Shown here: piece by piece, positions 1-7,864 of the stretch
Numbering within the stretch: position 1 is the stretch's first letter
Layout: each line of letters opens with the position of its first letter
NCBI GenBank assembly: GCA_902765595.1
Contig: CACXAQ010000002.1
Location: 1 to 64,000 of the forward strand
Origin: Oscillospiraceae bacterium
Lineage (GTDB): Bacteria > Bacillota > Clostridia > Oscillospirales > Oscillospiraceae
Length of the DNA: 64,000 nucleotides
Reading direction: 5' to 3'
Made by a program: the position numbers and the translations under genes
Notes under the pieces: generated by a model
The model's input: the letters and a program-made list of their open reading frames with translations, nothing else
What the model was told of the DNA's origin: nothing
Database searches by the model: none

Positions 1-351
1 AAAGAGGCCAAGAAGAATCAGCGCATCGTAGAAGTCAAGGAGATCCGCATGTCCCCGGGCATCGACACCAACGACTTCAACACCAAGCTGAAAAACGCCC
101 AGAAGTTCCTGTCGGACGGAGACCGGGTGAAGGTGTCCGTGCGTTTCCGCGGCCGCGAGATGGCGCATACCGATATCGGCGCCACGCTGCTGAAGGACTT
201 TGCGGCTCAGTGCGCGGAGATCGCGAATATGGACAAAGCCCCGAAGCTGGAGGGCCGGAATATGTCCATGTTCCTGTCCCCCAAGCCCGTTACCCCGGCG
301 AAGAAGCCGGCCAAACCCAAAGCGCCCAAGACCCCCGAGGCCGAGGGCTAA
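1..351 (+). CDS. infC: Translation initiation factor IF-3, C-terminal part (5' end outside window)
   Basis: The reading frame is open from base 1, so the gene starts before the window; about 116 C-terminal residues are visible. They match the IF-3 C-terminal domain that binds the 30S subunit: [10 protein letters not shown], then a helix with [12 protein letters not shown], then [15 protein letters not shown]-3 prevents premature 50S joining and checks start-codon pairing. A Lys/Pro/Ala-rich tail ([10 protein letters not shown]) follows the domain and is probably disordered. It is followed after 22 bases by rpmI and then rplT, the standard infC-rpmI-rplT operon, which in other Firmicutes is autoregulated by L20 through a leader that would lie outside this window. 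Confidence 0.96.
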   Translation, partial: KEAKKNQRIVEVKEIRMSPGIDTNDFNTKLKNAQKFLSDGDRVKVSVRFRGREMAHTDIGATLLKDFAAQCAEIANMDKAPKLEGRNMSMFLSPKPVTPAKKPAKPKAPKTPEAEG

Positions 352-373
352 CACACGGAAGGAGAAAATAGTC

Positions 374-571
374 ATGCCCAAACTGAAGACCCACAGTGGT
401 GCAAAGAAGAGATTCAATCTCACCAAGACCGGCAAGGTCAAGCGCGCCCATGCGTTTAAGAGCCATATCCTCACCAAGAAGGACACCAAGCGTTGCCGCC
501 GCCTGCGCTCCGAGACTTACGCCGACGTGACCAACGAAGCTACCATCAAGAAAATGATCCCTTACAAATAA
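374..571 (+). CDS. rpmI: 50S ribosomal protein L35
   Basis: A 65-residue basic protein beginning [14 protein letters not shown] with the L35 pattern [16 protein letters not shown] and a C-terminal [10 protein letters not shown]. The ATG at 374 follows a purine-rich GGAGAAAATAGTC ribosome binding site. A longer in-frame reading from 200 overlaps infC and is not credible. L35 is a structural protein of the large ribosomal subunit. It sits between infC and rplT, 29 bases ahead of rplT, and is surely co-transcribed with both. The length is normal for the family. Confidence 0.97.
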   Translation: MPKLKTHSGAKKRFNLTKTGKVKRAHAFKSHILTKKDTKRCRRLRSETYADVTNEATIKKMIPYK

Positions 572-600
572 GGGCAGACGCGAAATAGGAGGAACGACAA

Positions 601-954
601 ATGGCTAGAGTTAAAGGCGCAATGATGACCCGCAAGCACAGAAACAAGGTGCTCGGTCTGGCGAAGGGTTACTGGGGCAACAAGTCCCGTCACTATAAGA
701 TGGCTCAGGAGCAGATGATGAAGTCCGGCCGCTACGCCTACGTTGGGCGCAAGCAGAAGAAGAGAGACTTCCGTCAGCTCTGGATCACCCGCATCAGCGC
801 GGGCTGCAAGATGAACGGCCTGAACTACTCCAAGTTCATGCACGGCCTGAAGCTGGCCGGTATCGAGATGAACCGCAAGATGCTCTCCGAGACTGCGATC
901 CACGATCCCGCCGCCTTCACCGCCCTGTGCGACCTGGCGAAGAACGCTCAGTAA
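601..954 (+). CDS. rplT: 50S ribosomal protein L20
   Basis: A 117-residue protein, normal for L20, with [24 protein letters not shown] at the start (positively charged 23S rRNA-binding tail) and the conserved core [13 protein letters not shown] and [19 protein letters not shown]. The ATG follows AGGAGGAACGACAA. L20 is essential early in 50S assembly and in Bacillus represses its own operon by binding the leader mRNA. It is the last gene of infC-rpmI-rplT and is followed 16 bases later by a strong hairpin terminator. Confidence 0.97.
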   Translation: MARVKGAMMTRKHRNKVLGLAKGYWGNKSRHYKMAQEQMMKSGRYAYVGRKQKKRDFRQLWITRISAGCKMNGLNYSKFMHGLKLAGIEMNRKMLSETAIHDPAAFTALCDLAKNAQ

Positions 955-970
955 TCGAATAGCAGGATAA

Positions 971-1003
971 CCGCCGCAGGTTTTATAAGCCTGCGGCGGT
1001 TTC
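971..1003 (+). terminator. Rho-independent terminator of infC-rpmI-rplT
   Basis: A perfect 10-bp GC-rich stem CCGCCGCAGG / CCTGCGGCGG with the loop TTTTATAAG, followed by TTTC. It is placed 16 bases after the rplT stop codon. Confidence 0.85.
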
Positions 1004-1069
1004 ATATGTTCCGGCCCTTTCCATCATTCCCCTCTTGCGGGGCGGGACGGGGAGGTGTAAAATGTCCCC

Positions 1070-2206
1070 ATGAACAATACGACGATGAAAAAACGCGGCC
1101 TCGCCGCCATCTTTTTCCTCTGCCCGGCCCGGCATGTGCTGGCCCTGCTGGGGGCCCTGGTCATCGCCCTGCACCTGGCGACCCGGGAGAACTACGCCCT
1201 GAACCGGACCCTGTCGGAGCACTTTGTCCGGCCCGTCCACCGCTTCCTCAGCCGGGTCACGGCGATCCTGCCCTTTTCCCTGGCGGAATGGCTGATCGCA
1301 CTGGTCGTGATCGGGATTTTGGTTTACATAACTATAGAGATCCTGCGGATGATCCGCCGGCGGGCGTGGAGAAAGGGGCTCTACCGCATCCTGATGAGCT
1401 TACTCGCGGCGGGCCTGGGGATCTACGGCGGCTTTTGCCTGCTCTGGGGCGTCTACTATTACGGGGACGATTTCATGACCAAAAGCGGACTGCCCCGGGA
1501 GAAGATCTCCGTGGAGGAGCTGGAGACGGTGACGGCGTATTTCGCGGATCTGGCAAACGACTACGCCGAACGGGTGGCCCGGGATGAAAACGGCGTCTGC
1601 GCCACGGATCGGGGGGCGGTGCTGGCCCGCTCGCCGGAGCTCTATGCGGGGCTGGAGCGGGAGTACCCCTGCCTGGAGGGACCGGCGGTGCCGGCCAAGG
1701 GGATCTTCTTTTCCCGGGTGATGAGCGCCATTGACTTTACCGGCTTTTTCTTCCCCTTCACCGCCGAGGCCAACGTGAACACGGACTTTCCCCCCAGCCT
1801 CTTCGCCTCCACCGTGGCCCATGAGCTGGCCCACCAGCGGGGCGTGGCCAAGGAGCAGGAAGCGAACTTCGTGGCGGTGCTGGCTTGCCTCCGGGATGGG
1901 GATCCGGACTATGTGTACTCGGCTGCGCTGCTGGCCTATACCCATCTGGGAAACGCCCTCTATCAGGCCGACCGGGACGCCTGGGCCCGGATCTACCAGA
2001 GCCTGAGCGAGCCGGTCCTCCGGGACTTCGCCGCCAACCGCGCCTACTGGACCCGCTTCGAGACGCCGGTGCAGGAGGCGTCCAACACGGTGTACGAGGG
2101 CTTCCTGCACAGCTACGACCAGGAGCTGGGGCTCAAAAGCTACGGCGCCTGCGTGGATCTGCTGGTGAATTACTATTACGAGACGGCCCTTGCCGCAAAA
2201 AAATGA
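1070..2206 (+). CDS. DUF3810-type membrane protein with HExxH motif
   Basis: A 378-residue protein with about three N-terminal membrane segments (near residues 18-35, 70-90 and 104-130) and then a large extracytoplasmic domain containing HELAH at 251-255. This layout fits the DUF3810 family, which has a metalloprotease-like HExxH motif but no established substrate. The start at 1070 (MNNTTMKKRG) lies 13 bases after GGGGAGGTG; a second Met at 1085 would give nearly the same protein. The ATG at 1061 opens only a three-codon frame. It stands alone on the + strand after the ribosomal terminator. The zinc dependence is inferred from the motif only. Confidence 0.75.
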   Translation: MNNTTMKKRGLAAIFFLCPARHVLALLGALVIALHLATRENYALNRTLSEHFVRPVHRFLSRVTAILPFSLAEWLIALVVIGILVYITIEILRMIRRRAWRKGLYRILMSLLAAGLGIYGGFCLLWGVYYYGDDFMTKSGLPREKISVEELETVTAYFADLANDYAERVARDENGVCATDRGAVLARSPELYAGLEREYPCLEGPAVPAKGIFFSRVMSAIDFTGFFFPFTAEANVNTDFPPSLFASTVAHELAHQRGVAKEQEANFVAVLACLRDGDPDYVYSAALLAYTHLGNALYQADRDAWARIYQSLSEPVLRDFAANRAYWTRFETPVQEASNTVYEGFLHSYDQELGLKSYGACVDLLVNYYYETALAAKK

Positions 2207-2349
2207 TGCCGCATAAAGCGACCTGTATCATGAAAGATGGATCGTTTTCAGGAATGGCAAAATCTTTGGATCATGCCATTTCCTGTTCCATCCATTCGCT
2301 CAGTGGAAGGAAGCTGAGCAGATTGAAGCAGATTAGGAGAATTGATCGA

Positions 2350-3324
2350 ATGAAAAAGCATGTCCTTCCCTTGCGTGCGCTCTGTCTGCTCCTCGCGCTG
2401 CTGATGCTGAGCGCTCTGCTCTGCGCCTGCGGCTCGCCGTCCGAGCCGAAGATCGAGGAAAACAAGGGCGAACACGCCGCGACTTATCCCTACGTGGTGC
2501 ATATGAAGTACGCGACTTGGTATCTCTCGGCAGACGATATCGCCCTGCTGGGAGAGGATGCCTTCTATGAGGGCCTGTACGCGATCCTGGAAAACCAGGA
2601 GCAGGATTTTGCCGACGCACGGGAAGCGCTGAAGGGTCATATCGACTCCGAGGTCCCGCCGGTCGAGATCCGGACCGATTTCTGCGGCAAAGCCGGTATC
2701 TCCGAGACCGCAGGTGCGGTCTACAACGAGCATAGAAATTTCATCAAGCTCTTCGGCGGCTGGGACGTCGCGAGCTTCGCCCTGCTCCACGAATACGTCC
2801 ACTACCTGACCCTGCACTGCACGCAGCAGACGGCGAGCCACGGTTTTTTCGCGGAGGGCATCGCCAATTACATTTCCATGATCGCCTGCAAAAACCGCAT
2901 GGCGAGAAGCGTCAATTGCGCCGTGCCGGAGGAAGACCTTGCCTTTTATATGTCCAAGGGAGCGTGGGACGAGAGTGAGGACTGCCTCGATCCGCAGAAG
3001 TTATATTTCGGCACGGCGGCACAGTACTCGCTGGGCGGCATGATCGGCGATGAATACTTCTCCGTGAAAGACATCTTTGAGACGTACACGGAAGAAACAC
3101 TTCAGAATCCGGATATTTGGACCGTATCCCATTTCGAGGCGGCCTCCATCATGGCCTGGCTGGTCGAAACCTACGGCGGAGACACCGTTCTGCAGAACCT
3201 GGGCGCCGCGCCGGAGGATTTCGAAGCCGTCTACGGCTTGCCGTTTTCAGAAGCCTATCAAAAGTGGTTTGTCTGGAGCATGGATAAATGCGCGGAGCTC
3301 GGCCTGTCGGTCGGCGTCGACTGA
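2350..3324 (+). CDS. Putative zinc-metalloprotease lipoprotein
   Basis: A 324-residue protein. It begins MKKHVLPLRALCLLL with a hydrophobic signal and a lipobox ending in CAC (LLCACGS), so it is probably lipid-anchored outside the membrane. It contains HEYVH at 147-151 and a downstream AEGIANY with Glu169, the spacing expected of a gluzincin metallopeptidase (HExxH plus a Glu about 20 residues on). The ATG at 2350 follows TTAGGAGAATTGATCGA; the frame is open much further upstream but that overlaps the previous gene. It lies 143 bases after the DUF3810 gene, itself HExxH-bearing, so two unrelated putative proteases are adjacent. The substrate is unknown. Confidence 0.7.
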   Translation: MKKHVLPLRALCLLLALLMLSALLCACGSPSEPKIEENKGEHAATYPYVVHMKYATWYLSADDIALLGEDAFYEGLYAILENQEQDFADAREALKGHIDSEVPPVEIRTDFCGKAGISETAGAVYNEHRNFIKLFGGWDVASFALLHEYVHYLTLHCTQQTASHGFFAEGIANYISMIACKNRMARSVNCAVPEEDLAFYMSKGAWDESEDCLDPQKLYFGTAAQYSLGGMIGDEYFSVKDIFETYTEETLQNPDIWTVSHFEAASIMAWLVETYGGDTVLQNLGAAPEDFEAVYGLPFSEAYQKWFVWSMDKCAELGLSVGVD

Positions 3325-3395
3325 GCGAGGGGAACAGTGGCCGTTTCCTTCACGAGGAAGGGTCTGGACCCCAAGAGTTGTACAAAAGAATGCAA

Positions 3396-3575
3396 TCATG
3401 CAGCTTCGAGGGCTTGTTTTCTGTGAAGAGCAGGAAGCAAGCCCTTTAGCTTCTCTTTTGATTTGACGGTCAGGAGCATCATTCCTTGTCGTTTGACAGT
3501 GAAATCAATATAATCATCGATTGTTTCTGTTAGCGGGTCATCATAATGAACACCCGCCAGCGCAGCGTCATTTTT
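3396..3575 (-). pseudogene. Unidentified C-terminal gene remnant
   Basis: On the minus strand a frame reads NDAALAGVHYDDPLTETI, continues with DDYIDFTVKRQGMMLL and ends KQALEAA-stop. It has a plausible protein composition but no start codon or ribosome binding site, and an in-frame TGA lies just upstream. The local base composition is lower in GC than the flanks. This looks like the 3' end of a lost gene. I do not recognise the family. It fills most of the 337-base gap before moaC; nothing else is evident there apart from the moaC promoter. Confidence 0.35.
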
Positions 3576-3589
3576 TCACGATCGATTGA

Positions 3590-3618
3590 TTGCACATCAT
3601 CCATTGCTATGCTATAAT
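3590..3618 (+). promoter_or_regulatory. Promoter of the moaC-lar operon
   Basis: TTGCAC, 17-base spacer, TATAAT, ending 43 bases before the moaC ATG. This is a good sigma-A match and the only obvious promoter ahead of the six-gene run to 7781. Confidence 0.7.
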
Positions 3619-3661
3619 TTGATTTCAGAACGGAGAATCGAACGCGAACGGAGAGGAGCTT

Positions 3662-4150
3662 ATGAAGGATTTTACCCATTTCAACGAACAGGGCCGGGCA
3701 AAAATGGTGGACGTGGGGGAAAAACCCGTCACCCTGCGCACGGCGGTGGCCGCGGCGCGGGTCCTGGTAAATGAAGAGACCTTTGCCCTCATCCGCAGCG
3801 GCGGCATGAAGAAGGGCGACGTGCTGACGGTAGCCCAGGTGGCCGGGATCATGGGCGCCAAGCGGACGCCGGAGCTGATCCCCATGTGCCACCCGGTTAT
3901 GATCGACGGGATCGACCTGGAGCTGCACCTGGACGAGGAGCGGCACAGTGTGGAGATCACCGCGTCGGTCTCTTGCGGCGGGCGTACCGGCGTGGAGATG
4001 GAGGCCCTCACCGCGGTGAGCACCGCGGCGCTGACGGTCTACGACATGTGCAAGGCGGTGCAGAAGGATATGATCATCACGGACATCCGCCTGCTCAACA
4101 AGACCGGCGGCGTCCACGGAGACTATATACGGGAGGAGACCCATGGATAA
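3662..4150 (+). CDS. moaC: Cyclic pyranopterin monophosphate synthase MoaC
   Basis: A 162-residue protein, the usual MoaC length, with family signatures AKMVDVGEK, GIMGAKRTPELIPMCHP, GVEMEALTAVS, VYDMCKAVQKDM and LLNKTGG near the C-terminus. MoaC converts 3',8-cyclo-dihydro-GTP to cyclic pyranopterin monophosphate in molybdenum cofactor synthesis. The ATG follows GGAGAGGAGCTT. Its end overlaps the larB start by 8 bases, so translation is coupled. No other moa, moe or mob gene is in the window; instead it heads a lar (nickel-pincer cofactor) operon, which is unusual and may be simple co-transcription of cofactor genes. Confidence 0.93.
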   Translation: MKDFTHFNEQGRAKMVDVGEKPVTLRTAVAAARVLVNEETFALIRSGGMKKGDVLTVAQVAGIMGAKRTPELIPMCHPVMIDGIDLELHLDEERHSVEITASVSCGGRTGVEMEALTAVSTAALTVYDMCKAVQKDMIITDIRLLNKTGGVHGDYIREETHG

Positions 4151-4895
4151 ACAGGAGATCACCGCCCTGCTGGAGGGCGTTGCCGCCGGGACCACCAGTG
4201 TGGAGGACGCGGTGCTGCAGCTGAAGACCGCTCCCATCCGGGAACTGGGCGCTTACGCCAAGGTGGACCTGCACCGGGGCCTCCGCCAGGGGGTGCCCGA
4301 GGTCATCTACGGCGCGGGCAAGACGCCGGAGCAGATCCTGGGCATTGCCCGGGCCATGCGGGAAAACGGCCAGGAGACGGTCCTGGTCACCAGAATGAGC
4401 GGGGAAGCGGCGGAGCTCGTGGGGAAAGAACTGCCCCTGCGCTACGATCCCCTGTCCAAGGCAGGGATCATCGGCCGCCTGCCGGAGCCCAACGGCAAGG
4501 GCAAGGTGGTGGTAGCCACCGGCGGCACCAGCGACATGGCCGTGGCCGAGGAGGCCGCCATCACGGCCGAGGCGCTGGGCAACACCGTGGTGCGGCTCTA
4601 CGACGTGGGCGTCTCCGGCATCCACCGGCTCCTGAGCCACCTGGAGGATATCATGAGCGCCCGGGTCATCGTGGCCGTGGCCGGGATGGAGGGGGCGCTG
4701 CCCTCGGTCATCGGCGGCCTTGCAGACTGCCCGGTGATCGCCGTGCCCACCAGCGTGGGCTACGGGGCGTCCCTGGGTGGCGTGGCGGCGCTGCTGAGCA
4801 TGCTCAACTCCTGCGCCAGCGGCGTCTCGGTGGTGAATATCGACAACGGCTTCGGCGCGGGCTATATGGCCAGCATGATCAACCACCTGGATTGA
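4143..4895 (+). CDS. larB: Nickel pincer cofactor biosynthesis carboxylase LarB
   Basis: A 250-residue protein. The C-terminal half has the PurE-like (AIR carboxylase) fold with VVATGGTSDMAVAEEAA, VAGMEGALPSVIGGL and VPTSVGYGAS, and the N-terminal half has LDLHR-like and EVIYGAGKT segments typical of LarB. LarB carboxylates nicotinate adenine dinucleotide at C5 and hydrolyses the phosphoanhydride to give pyridinium-3,5-biscarboxylate mononucleotide. The ATG follows GGGAGGAGACCC. It is upstream of larE and larC in pathway order, separated from larE by a 111-base gap holding a palindromic repeat. Confidence 0.93.
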   Translation: MDKQEITALLEGVAAGTTSVEDAVLQLKTAPIRELGAYAKVDLHRGLRQGVPEVIYGAGKTPEQILGIARAMRENGQETVLVTRMSGEAAELVGKELPLRYDPLSKAGIIGRLPEPNGKGKVVVATGGTSDMAVAEEAAITAEALGNTVVRLYDVGVSGIHRLLSHLEDIMSARVIVAVAGMEGALPSVIGGLADCPVIAVPTSVGYGASLGGVAALLSMLNSCASGVSVVNIDNGFGAGYMASMINHLD

Positions 4896-4911
4896 TGGCT
4901 GGGCTACCGAA

Positions 4912-4978
4912 GCGCACCCCTACGGCGTGCGGCGGCCCTATTTTTCCGTAGGGGCGGCCTGTGGCCGCCCGCCGTTCC
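4912..4978. repeat. Palindromic intergenic repeat between larB and larE
   Basis: CACCCCTACGG and CCGTAGGGG face each other around a CG-rich centre, followed by a second short dyad GGGCGGCC / GGCCGCCC. It has the look of a dispersed REP-type element. It lies inside an operon and could act as an mRNA stability or attenuation hairpin. No other copy was found in this window. Confidence 0.5.
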
Positions 4979-5006
4979 CGATTCCCCAATTGCGCGAGGA
5001 TTCTGA

Positions 5007-5765
5007 ATGATGACGCTGCAAGACTTCTTTTTGGATCATCCCCGGGCGGCGCTGGCCTTTTCCGGCGGCGTGGACTCAGCCTATCTGCTGTACGCTGGCC
5101 TTGCCTGCGGCGCGGAGATCCGGCCCTATTACGTGAAGACCCAGTTCCAGCCCCGTTTTGAGTTTGAGGACGCCATGCGCCTCTGCCGGGAACTGGGGGC
5201 GGAGCCCCGGGTGCTGGAGCTGGACGCGCTGGCCAGCCCCGACGTGGCGGCCAACGGCCCGGAGCGCTGCTACCACTGCAAAATCAATATTATGTCAACC
5301 GTTTGGGCCGCTGCCCGGGAAGAGGGATACCCCGTCCTGCTGGACGGGACCAACGCCTCCGACGACGCGGGAGACCGGCCCGGCATGCGTGCCCTGCGGG
5401 AGCTGGAGATCCTGTCCCCGCTGCGGCTCTGCGGGCTCACCAAGCCCCGGATCCGGGAGCTCTCCCACGAGGCGGGGCTCTTCACCTGGGATAAGCCCGC
5501 CTACGCCTGCCTGGCCACCCGGGTACGTTCCGGGGAGACCATTACGGAAGAGCGGCTCCGGGCCATCGAGGAGAGCGAGGACTATTTGTTCTCCCTGGGC
5601 TTTACGGATTTCCGCGTCCGGACCCATGAAAAGGCCGCCCTGCTGCAGTTCCCGGCGGAGCAGCTGGAACGGGCCCAACAGCAGCGGGAACGGATCCTTG
5701 CCCGCCTCGCACCGGTTTTTGATGAGATCCGGATCGACCCGGAGGGGAGAGTGAAAAGCCTATGA
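5007..5765 (+). CDS. larE: Pyridinium-3,5-biscarboxylate sulfurtransferase LarE (three-cysteine type)
   Basis: A 252-residue protein with the PP-loop ATP pyrophosphatase motif AFSGGVDSAYLL (residues 17-28). LarE adenylates the biscarboxylate substrate and inserts sulfur. Three cysteines sit at the positions known from the Fe-S type: C88 and C91 in ERCYHCK and C168 in AYACLATR. From memory, the L. plantarum enzyme has only the last and sacrifices its sulfur, whereas the Thermotoga type binds a [4Fe-4S] cluster with all three. This protein therefore looks catalytic rather than sacrificial. The last 4 bases overlap larC (ATGA). GAGGATTCTGA precedes tandem ATG codons at 5007 and 5010. Confidence 0.93.
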   Translation: MMTLQDFFLDHPRAALAFSGGVDSAYLLYAGLACGAEIRPYYVKTQFQPRFEFEDAMRLCRELGAEPRVLELDALASPDVAANGPERCYHCKINIMSTVWAAAREEGYPVLLDGTNASDDAGDRPGMRALRELEILSPLRLCGLTKPRIRELSHEAGLFTWDKPAYACLATRVRSGETITEERLRAIEESEDYLFSLGFTDFRVRTHEKAALLQFPAEQLERAQQQRERILARLAPVFDEIRIDPEGRVKSL

Positions 5766-6934
5766 AGATCCTGTATTTCGACTGCGCCATGGGCGCGGCG
5801 GGGGACATGCTGCTGGCGGCCCTGCTGGAGCTGCACCCGGACCGGGCGGGCTTTCTGCGCCGCCTGAACGCCGCTCTGCCGGAGCGGGTCACCGTGTCGG
5901 CGGAACCGGACGAGAAGCACGGCGTCCGCGGCACCCATGTCCACGTGGTGATCGACGGGGAAGAAGAGGGGGCCGGGCACGGGCACCATCATCCCCACAC
6001 CTCCGTGAGTGAGATTCTGGCGAGGATCGAGGCGCTGGATGCGCCGGAACAGGTGAAGAAGGACGCGGCCGCCGTCTATGGCCGCATTGCCCGGGCGGAG
6101 AGCACCGTCCACGGAGAGCCGGTGGAGAACATCCACCTCCACGAGGTGGGGAGCCTGGACGCCCTGGCGGACGTGCTGGGCGTCTGCTGGCTGCTGCACG
6201 AGCTGAACGCCGATAAGATCGTCTGCTCGCCCGTCTCCGTGGGCAGCGGCACGGTGAAATGCGCCCACGGCATCCTGCCGGTCCCGGCTCCGGCCACCGA
6301 GCGCCTTCTGCGGGGCATGCCTATCCAGGCCGGCCCGGAGAGAGGGGAGCTCTGTACCCCCACGGGCGCGGCGCTGCTGGCGCATTTCGCCGGCGAATTC
6401 GGGCAGCTGCCCGCCATGCGCCTGGAAAACTGCGGCGTGGGCACAGGCCGCAAGGACTTTGACACGGCCAACATCCTGCGGGCCTTTCTGGGCGAGAGCG
6501 AAGAGGGGAGCGAGACGATCCTGGAGCTGCGCTGCAACCTGGACGACAACAGCCCCGAGGAGATCGGCTTTGCCATGGAGCGGCTGCTGGAGGCCGGCGC
6601 GCTGGACGTTTTCACCAGCCCCATCGGGATGAAGAAGAACCGCCCAGGTGTTATGTTAACCGTTTTATGTAAACCGAACCAACGGGACGAGCTGCTCCGC
6701 TGCCTGTTCCGGCACACCGCGACCCTGGGGGTCCGGGAGAGCGTCTGCCCCCGCTATACCCTTGCGCGCAGCTTTCGCACCGTGGAAACGGAGGCGGGGC
6801 CGGTACGGGTAAAGACTGCCGAGGGCTATGGCGTCCGGCGGGAGAAGCCGGAATATGAGGACCTGGCCCGGATCGCCCGGGAGCAGGGGATCTCCCTTCG
6901 GGAGGCTGTGGCGCTATTGGAGAAGCGGCCATGA
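5762..6934 (+). CDS. larC: Nickel insertase (CTP-dependent) LarC, unsplit
   Basis: A 390-residue protein starting MKILYFDCAMGAAGDMLLAAL, the LarC signature. A His-rich stretch near residues 73-82 (GHGHHHPH) is a likely nickel-binding segment. Other landmarks are IHLHEVGSLDALAD, PVPAPATERLLRG and a C-terminal LarC2-type part with NLDDNSPEEIGFAMERL. LarC installs nickel in the pincer nucleotide using CTP. In L. plantarum the gene is read through a programmed frameshift (larC1/larC2); here it is one continuous frame. It overlaps its neighbours on both sides by 4 bases. No larA (racemase or epimerase that uses the cofactor) is in the window. Confidence 0.94.
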   Translation: MKILYFDCAMGAAGDMLLAALLELHPDRAGFLRRLNAALPERVTVSAEPDEKHGVRGTHVHVVIDGEEEGAGHGHHHPHTSVSEILARIEALDAPEQVKKDAAAVYGRIARAESTVHGEPVENIHLHEVGSLDALADVLGVCWLLHELNADKIVCSPVSVGSGTVKCAHGILPVPAPATERLLRGMPIQAGPERGELCTPTGAALLAHFAGEFGQLPAMRLENCGVGTGRKDFDTANILRAFLGESEEGSETILELRCNLDDNSPEEIGFAMERLLEAGALDVFTSPIGMKKNRPGVMLTVLCKPNQRDELLRCLFRHTATLGVRESVCPRYTLARSFRTVETEAGPVRVKTAEGYGVRREKPEYEDLARIAREQGISLREAVALLEKRP

Positions 6935-7452
6935 AGATCGCTGTGATCGGCTACAGCGGCTCCGGCAAGTCTACCCTGGCCCAGCGCCTGGGAGAACTCA
7001 CCGGGGCGGAGGTCCTGCATCTGGACACGGTGCAGTTCCTCCCCGGCTGGGAAATCCGTCCCCAGGAGGAAAAGCAGGCCATGGTGCGGAAGTTTCTTGA
7101 TGGCCACAGTGCCTGGGTCATCGACGGGAACTACACGAAGCTCTCCTATGAGCGGCGGCTGGAGGAGGCAGACCAGATCTGGATCCTGCTCTTTGACCGC
7201 TTTACCCGCTTTATCCGGATCGTGCGGCGCTATCGGAAGTATCGGGGCAAGTCCCGGGCGGATAGGGCGGAGGGCTGCACGGAAAAGCTGGACGGGGAAT
7301 TTGCGGCCTGGGTATTGTGGAAGGGCTGCAGCCCGGAGAAAGAACAGCAGATGCACGACGTGGTGCGGCGCTATCCGGAGAAGAGCCACCTGCTCACCGA
7401 CCAGCGGCAGGTGGATACCGCTTTGCGCCTCTTCGAGGAGGGACGGCTATGA
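6931..7452 (+). CDS. P-loop kinase-like protein (FlaR / adenylate-kinase-like)
   Basis: A 173-residue protein with Walker A GYSGSGKST at residues 7-15, then LDTVQFLPGW and WVIDGNYTKLSYERRLEEADQIWILLFDR, the pattern of proteins annotated as topology modulation protein FlaR or AAA-type NMP-kinase relatives. The true substrate is not known. It overlaps larC and the next gene by 4 bases each, so it belongs to the lar operon. Since LarE yields AMP plus PPi and LarC uses CTP, a nucleotide kinase-like partner would make sense, but that is inference. Confidence 0.75.
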   Translation: MKIAVIGYSGSGKSTLAQRLGELTGAEVLHLDTVQFLPGWEIRPQEEKQAMVRKFLDGHSAWVIDGNYTKLSYERRLEEADQIWILLFDRFTRFIRIVRRYRKYRGKSRADRAEGCTEKLDGEFAAWVLWKGCSPEKEQQMHDVVRRYPEKSHLLTDQRQVDTALRLFEEGRL

Positions 7453-7781
7453 TCGGCGCGGCCGTCACCGTCCTGGTGGATCGGCCTCTGGGAAGCGAAC
7501 ACCCGGAGCACCCGGACCTGATCTATCCCGTGAATTACGGCTACATTCCCGGCATCATGGCACCAGACGGCGAAGATCAGGACGCCTATATCCTGGGCGT
7601 CGACCGGCCCCTGAAGCGCTTTTCCGGCCGGGTGATCGCCGTGATCCATCGCCTGGACGACGTAGAGGATAAGTGGGTCGTGGCCCCGGCGGGAAAGCAC
7701 TATACCCTCGAAGAGATCGCTTCCGCAGTTCGCTTTCAGGAGCAGTATTTTCACACAGAGATCCGGATGGAAAACGAATAA
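7449..7781 (+). CDS. Short inorganic pyrophosphatase-like protein
   Basis: A 110-residue protein. YPVNYGYIPG followed by APDGEDQDAYILG resembles the family I pyrophosphatase core (YPxNYGYIP...DGDPxDxxV), and LDDVEDKWVVAP resembles the second acidic cluster. It is much shorter than the usual 170-220 residues and lacks clear counterparts of the N-terminal strand and the C-terminal Tyr-Lys pair, so it belongs to a short clostridial variant whose activity I cannot confirm. The ATG at 7449 overlaps the previous stop (ATGA); an upstream frame from 7317 is a shadow. It is last in the lar operon, where PPi removal could pull LarE and LarC chemistry. Confidence 0.75.
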   Translation: MIGAAVTVLVDRPLGSEHPEHPDLIYPVNYGYIPGIMAPDGEDQDAYILGVDRPLKRFSGRVIAVIHRLDDVEDKWVVAPAGKHYTLEEIASAVRFQEQYFHTEIRMENE

Positions 7782-7789
7782 AGAATCAG

Positions 7790-7825
7790 CACGCCCCTTC
7801 CGCATAGCGGAAGGGGCGTGCTTTT
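7790..7825 (+). terminator. Terminator of the moaC-lar operon
   Basis: An 11-bp stem CACGCCCCTTCCG / CGGAAGGGGCGTG with a short loop, followed by CTTTT. It lies 8 bases after the pyrophosphatase-like stop. Confidence 0.85.
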
Positions 7826-7864
7826 ACGACAGATTGGTTTACATAATTTAATCCCTGAACACAT

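Noticed and set aside
3662..4150. Calling a full molybdenum-cofactor operon from moaC
   Set aside because: No other moa, mob or moe gene is present; the neighbours are nickel-pincer cofactor genes.
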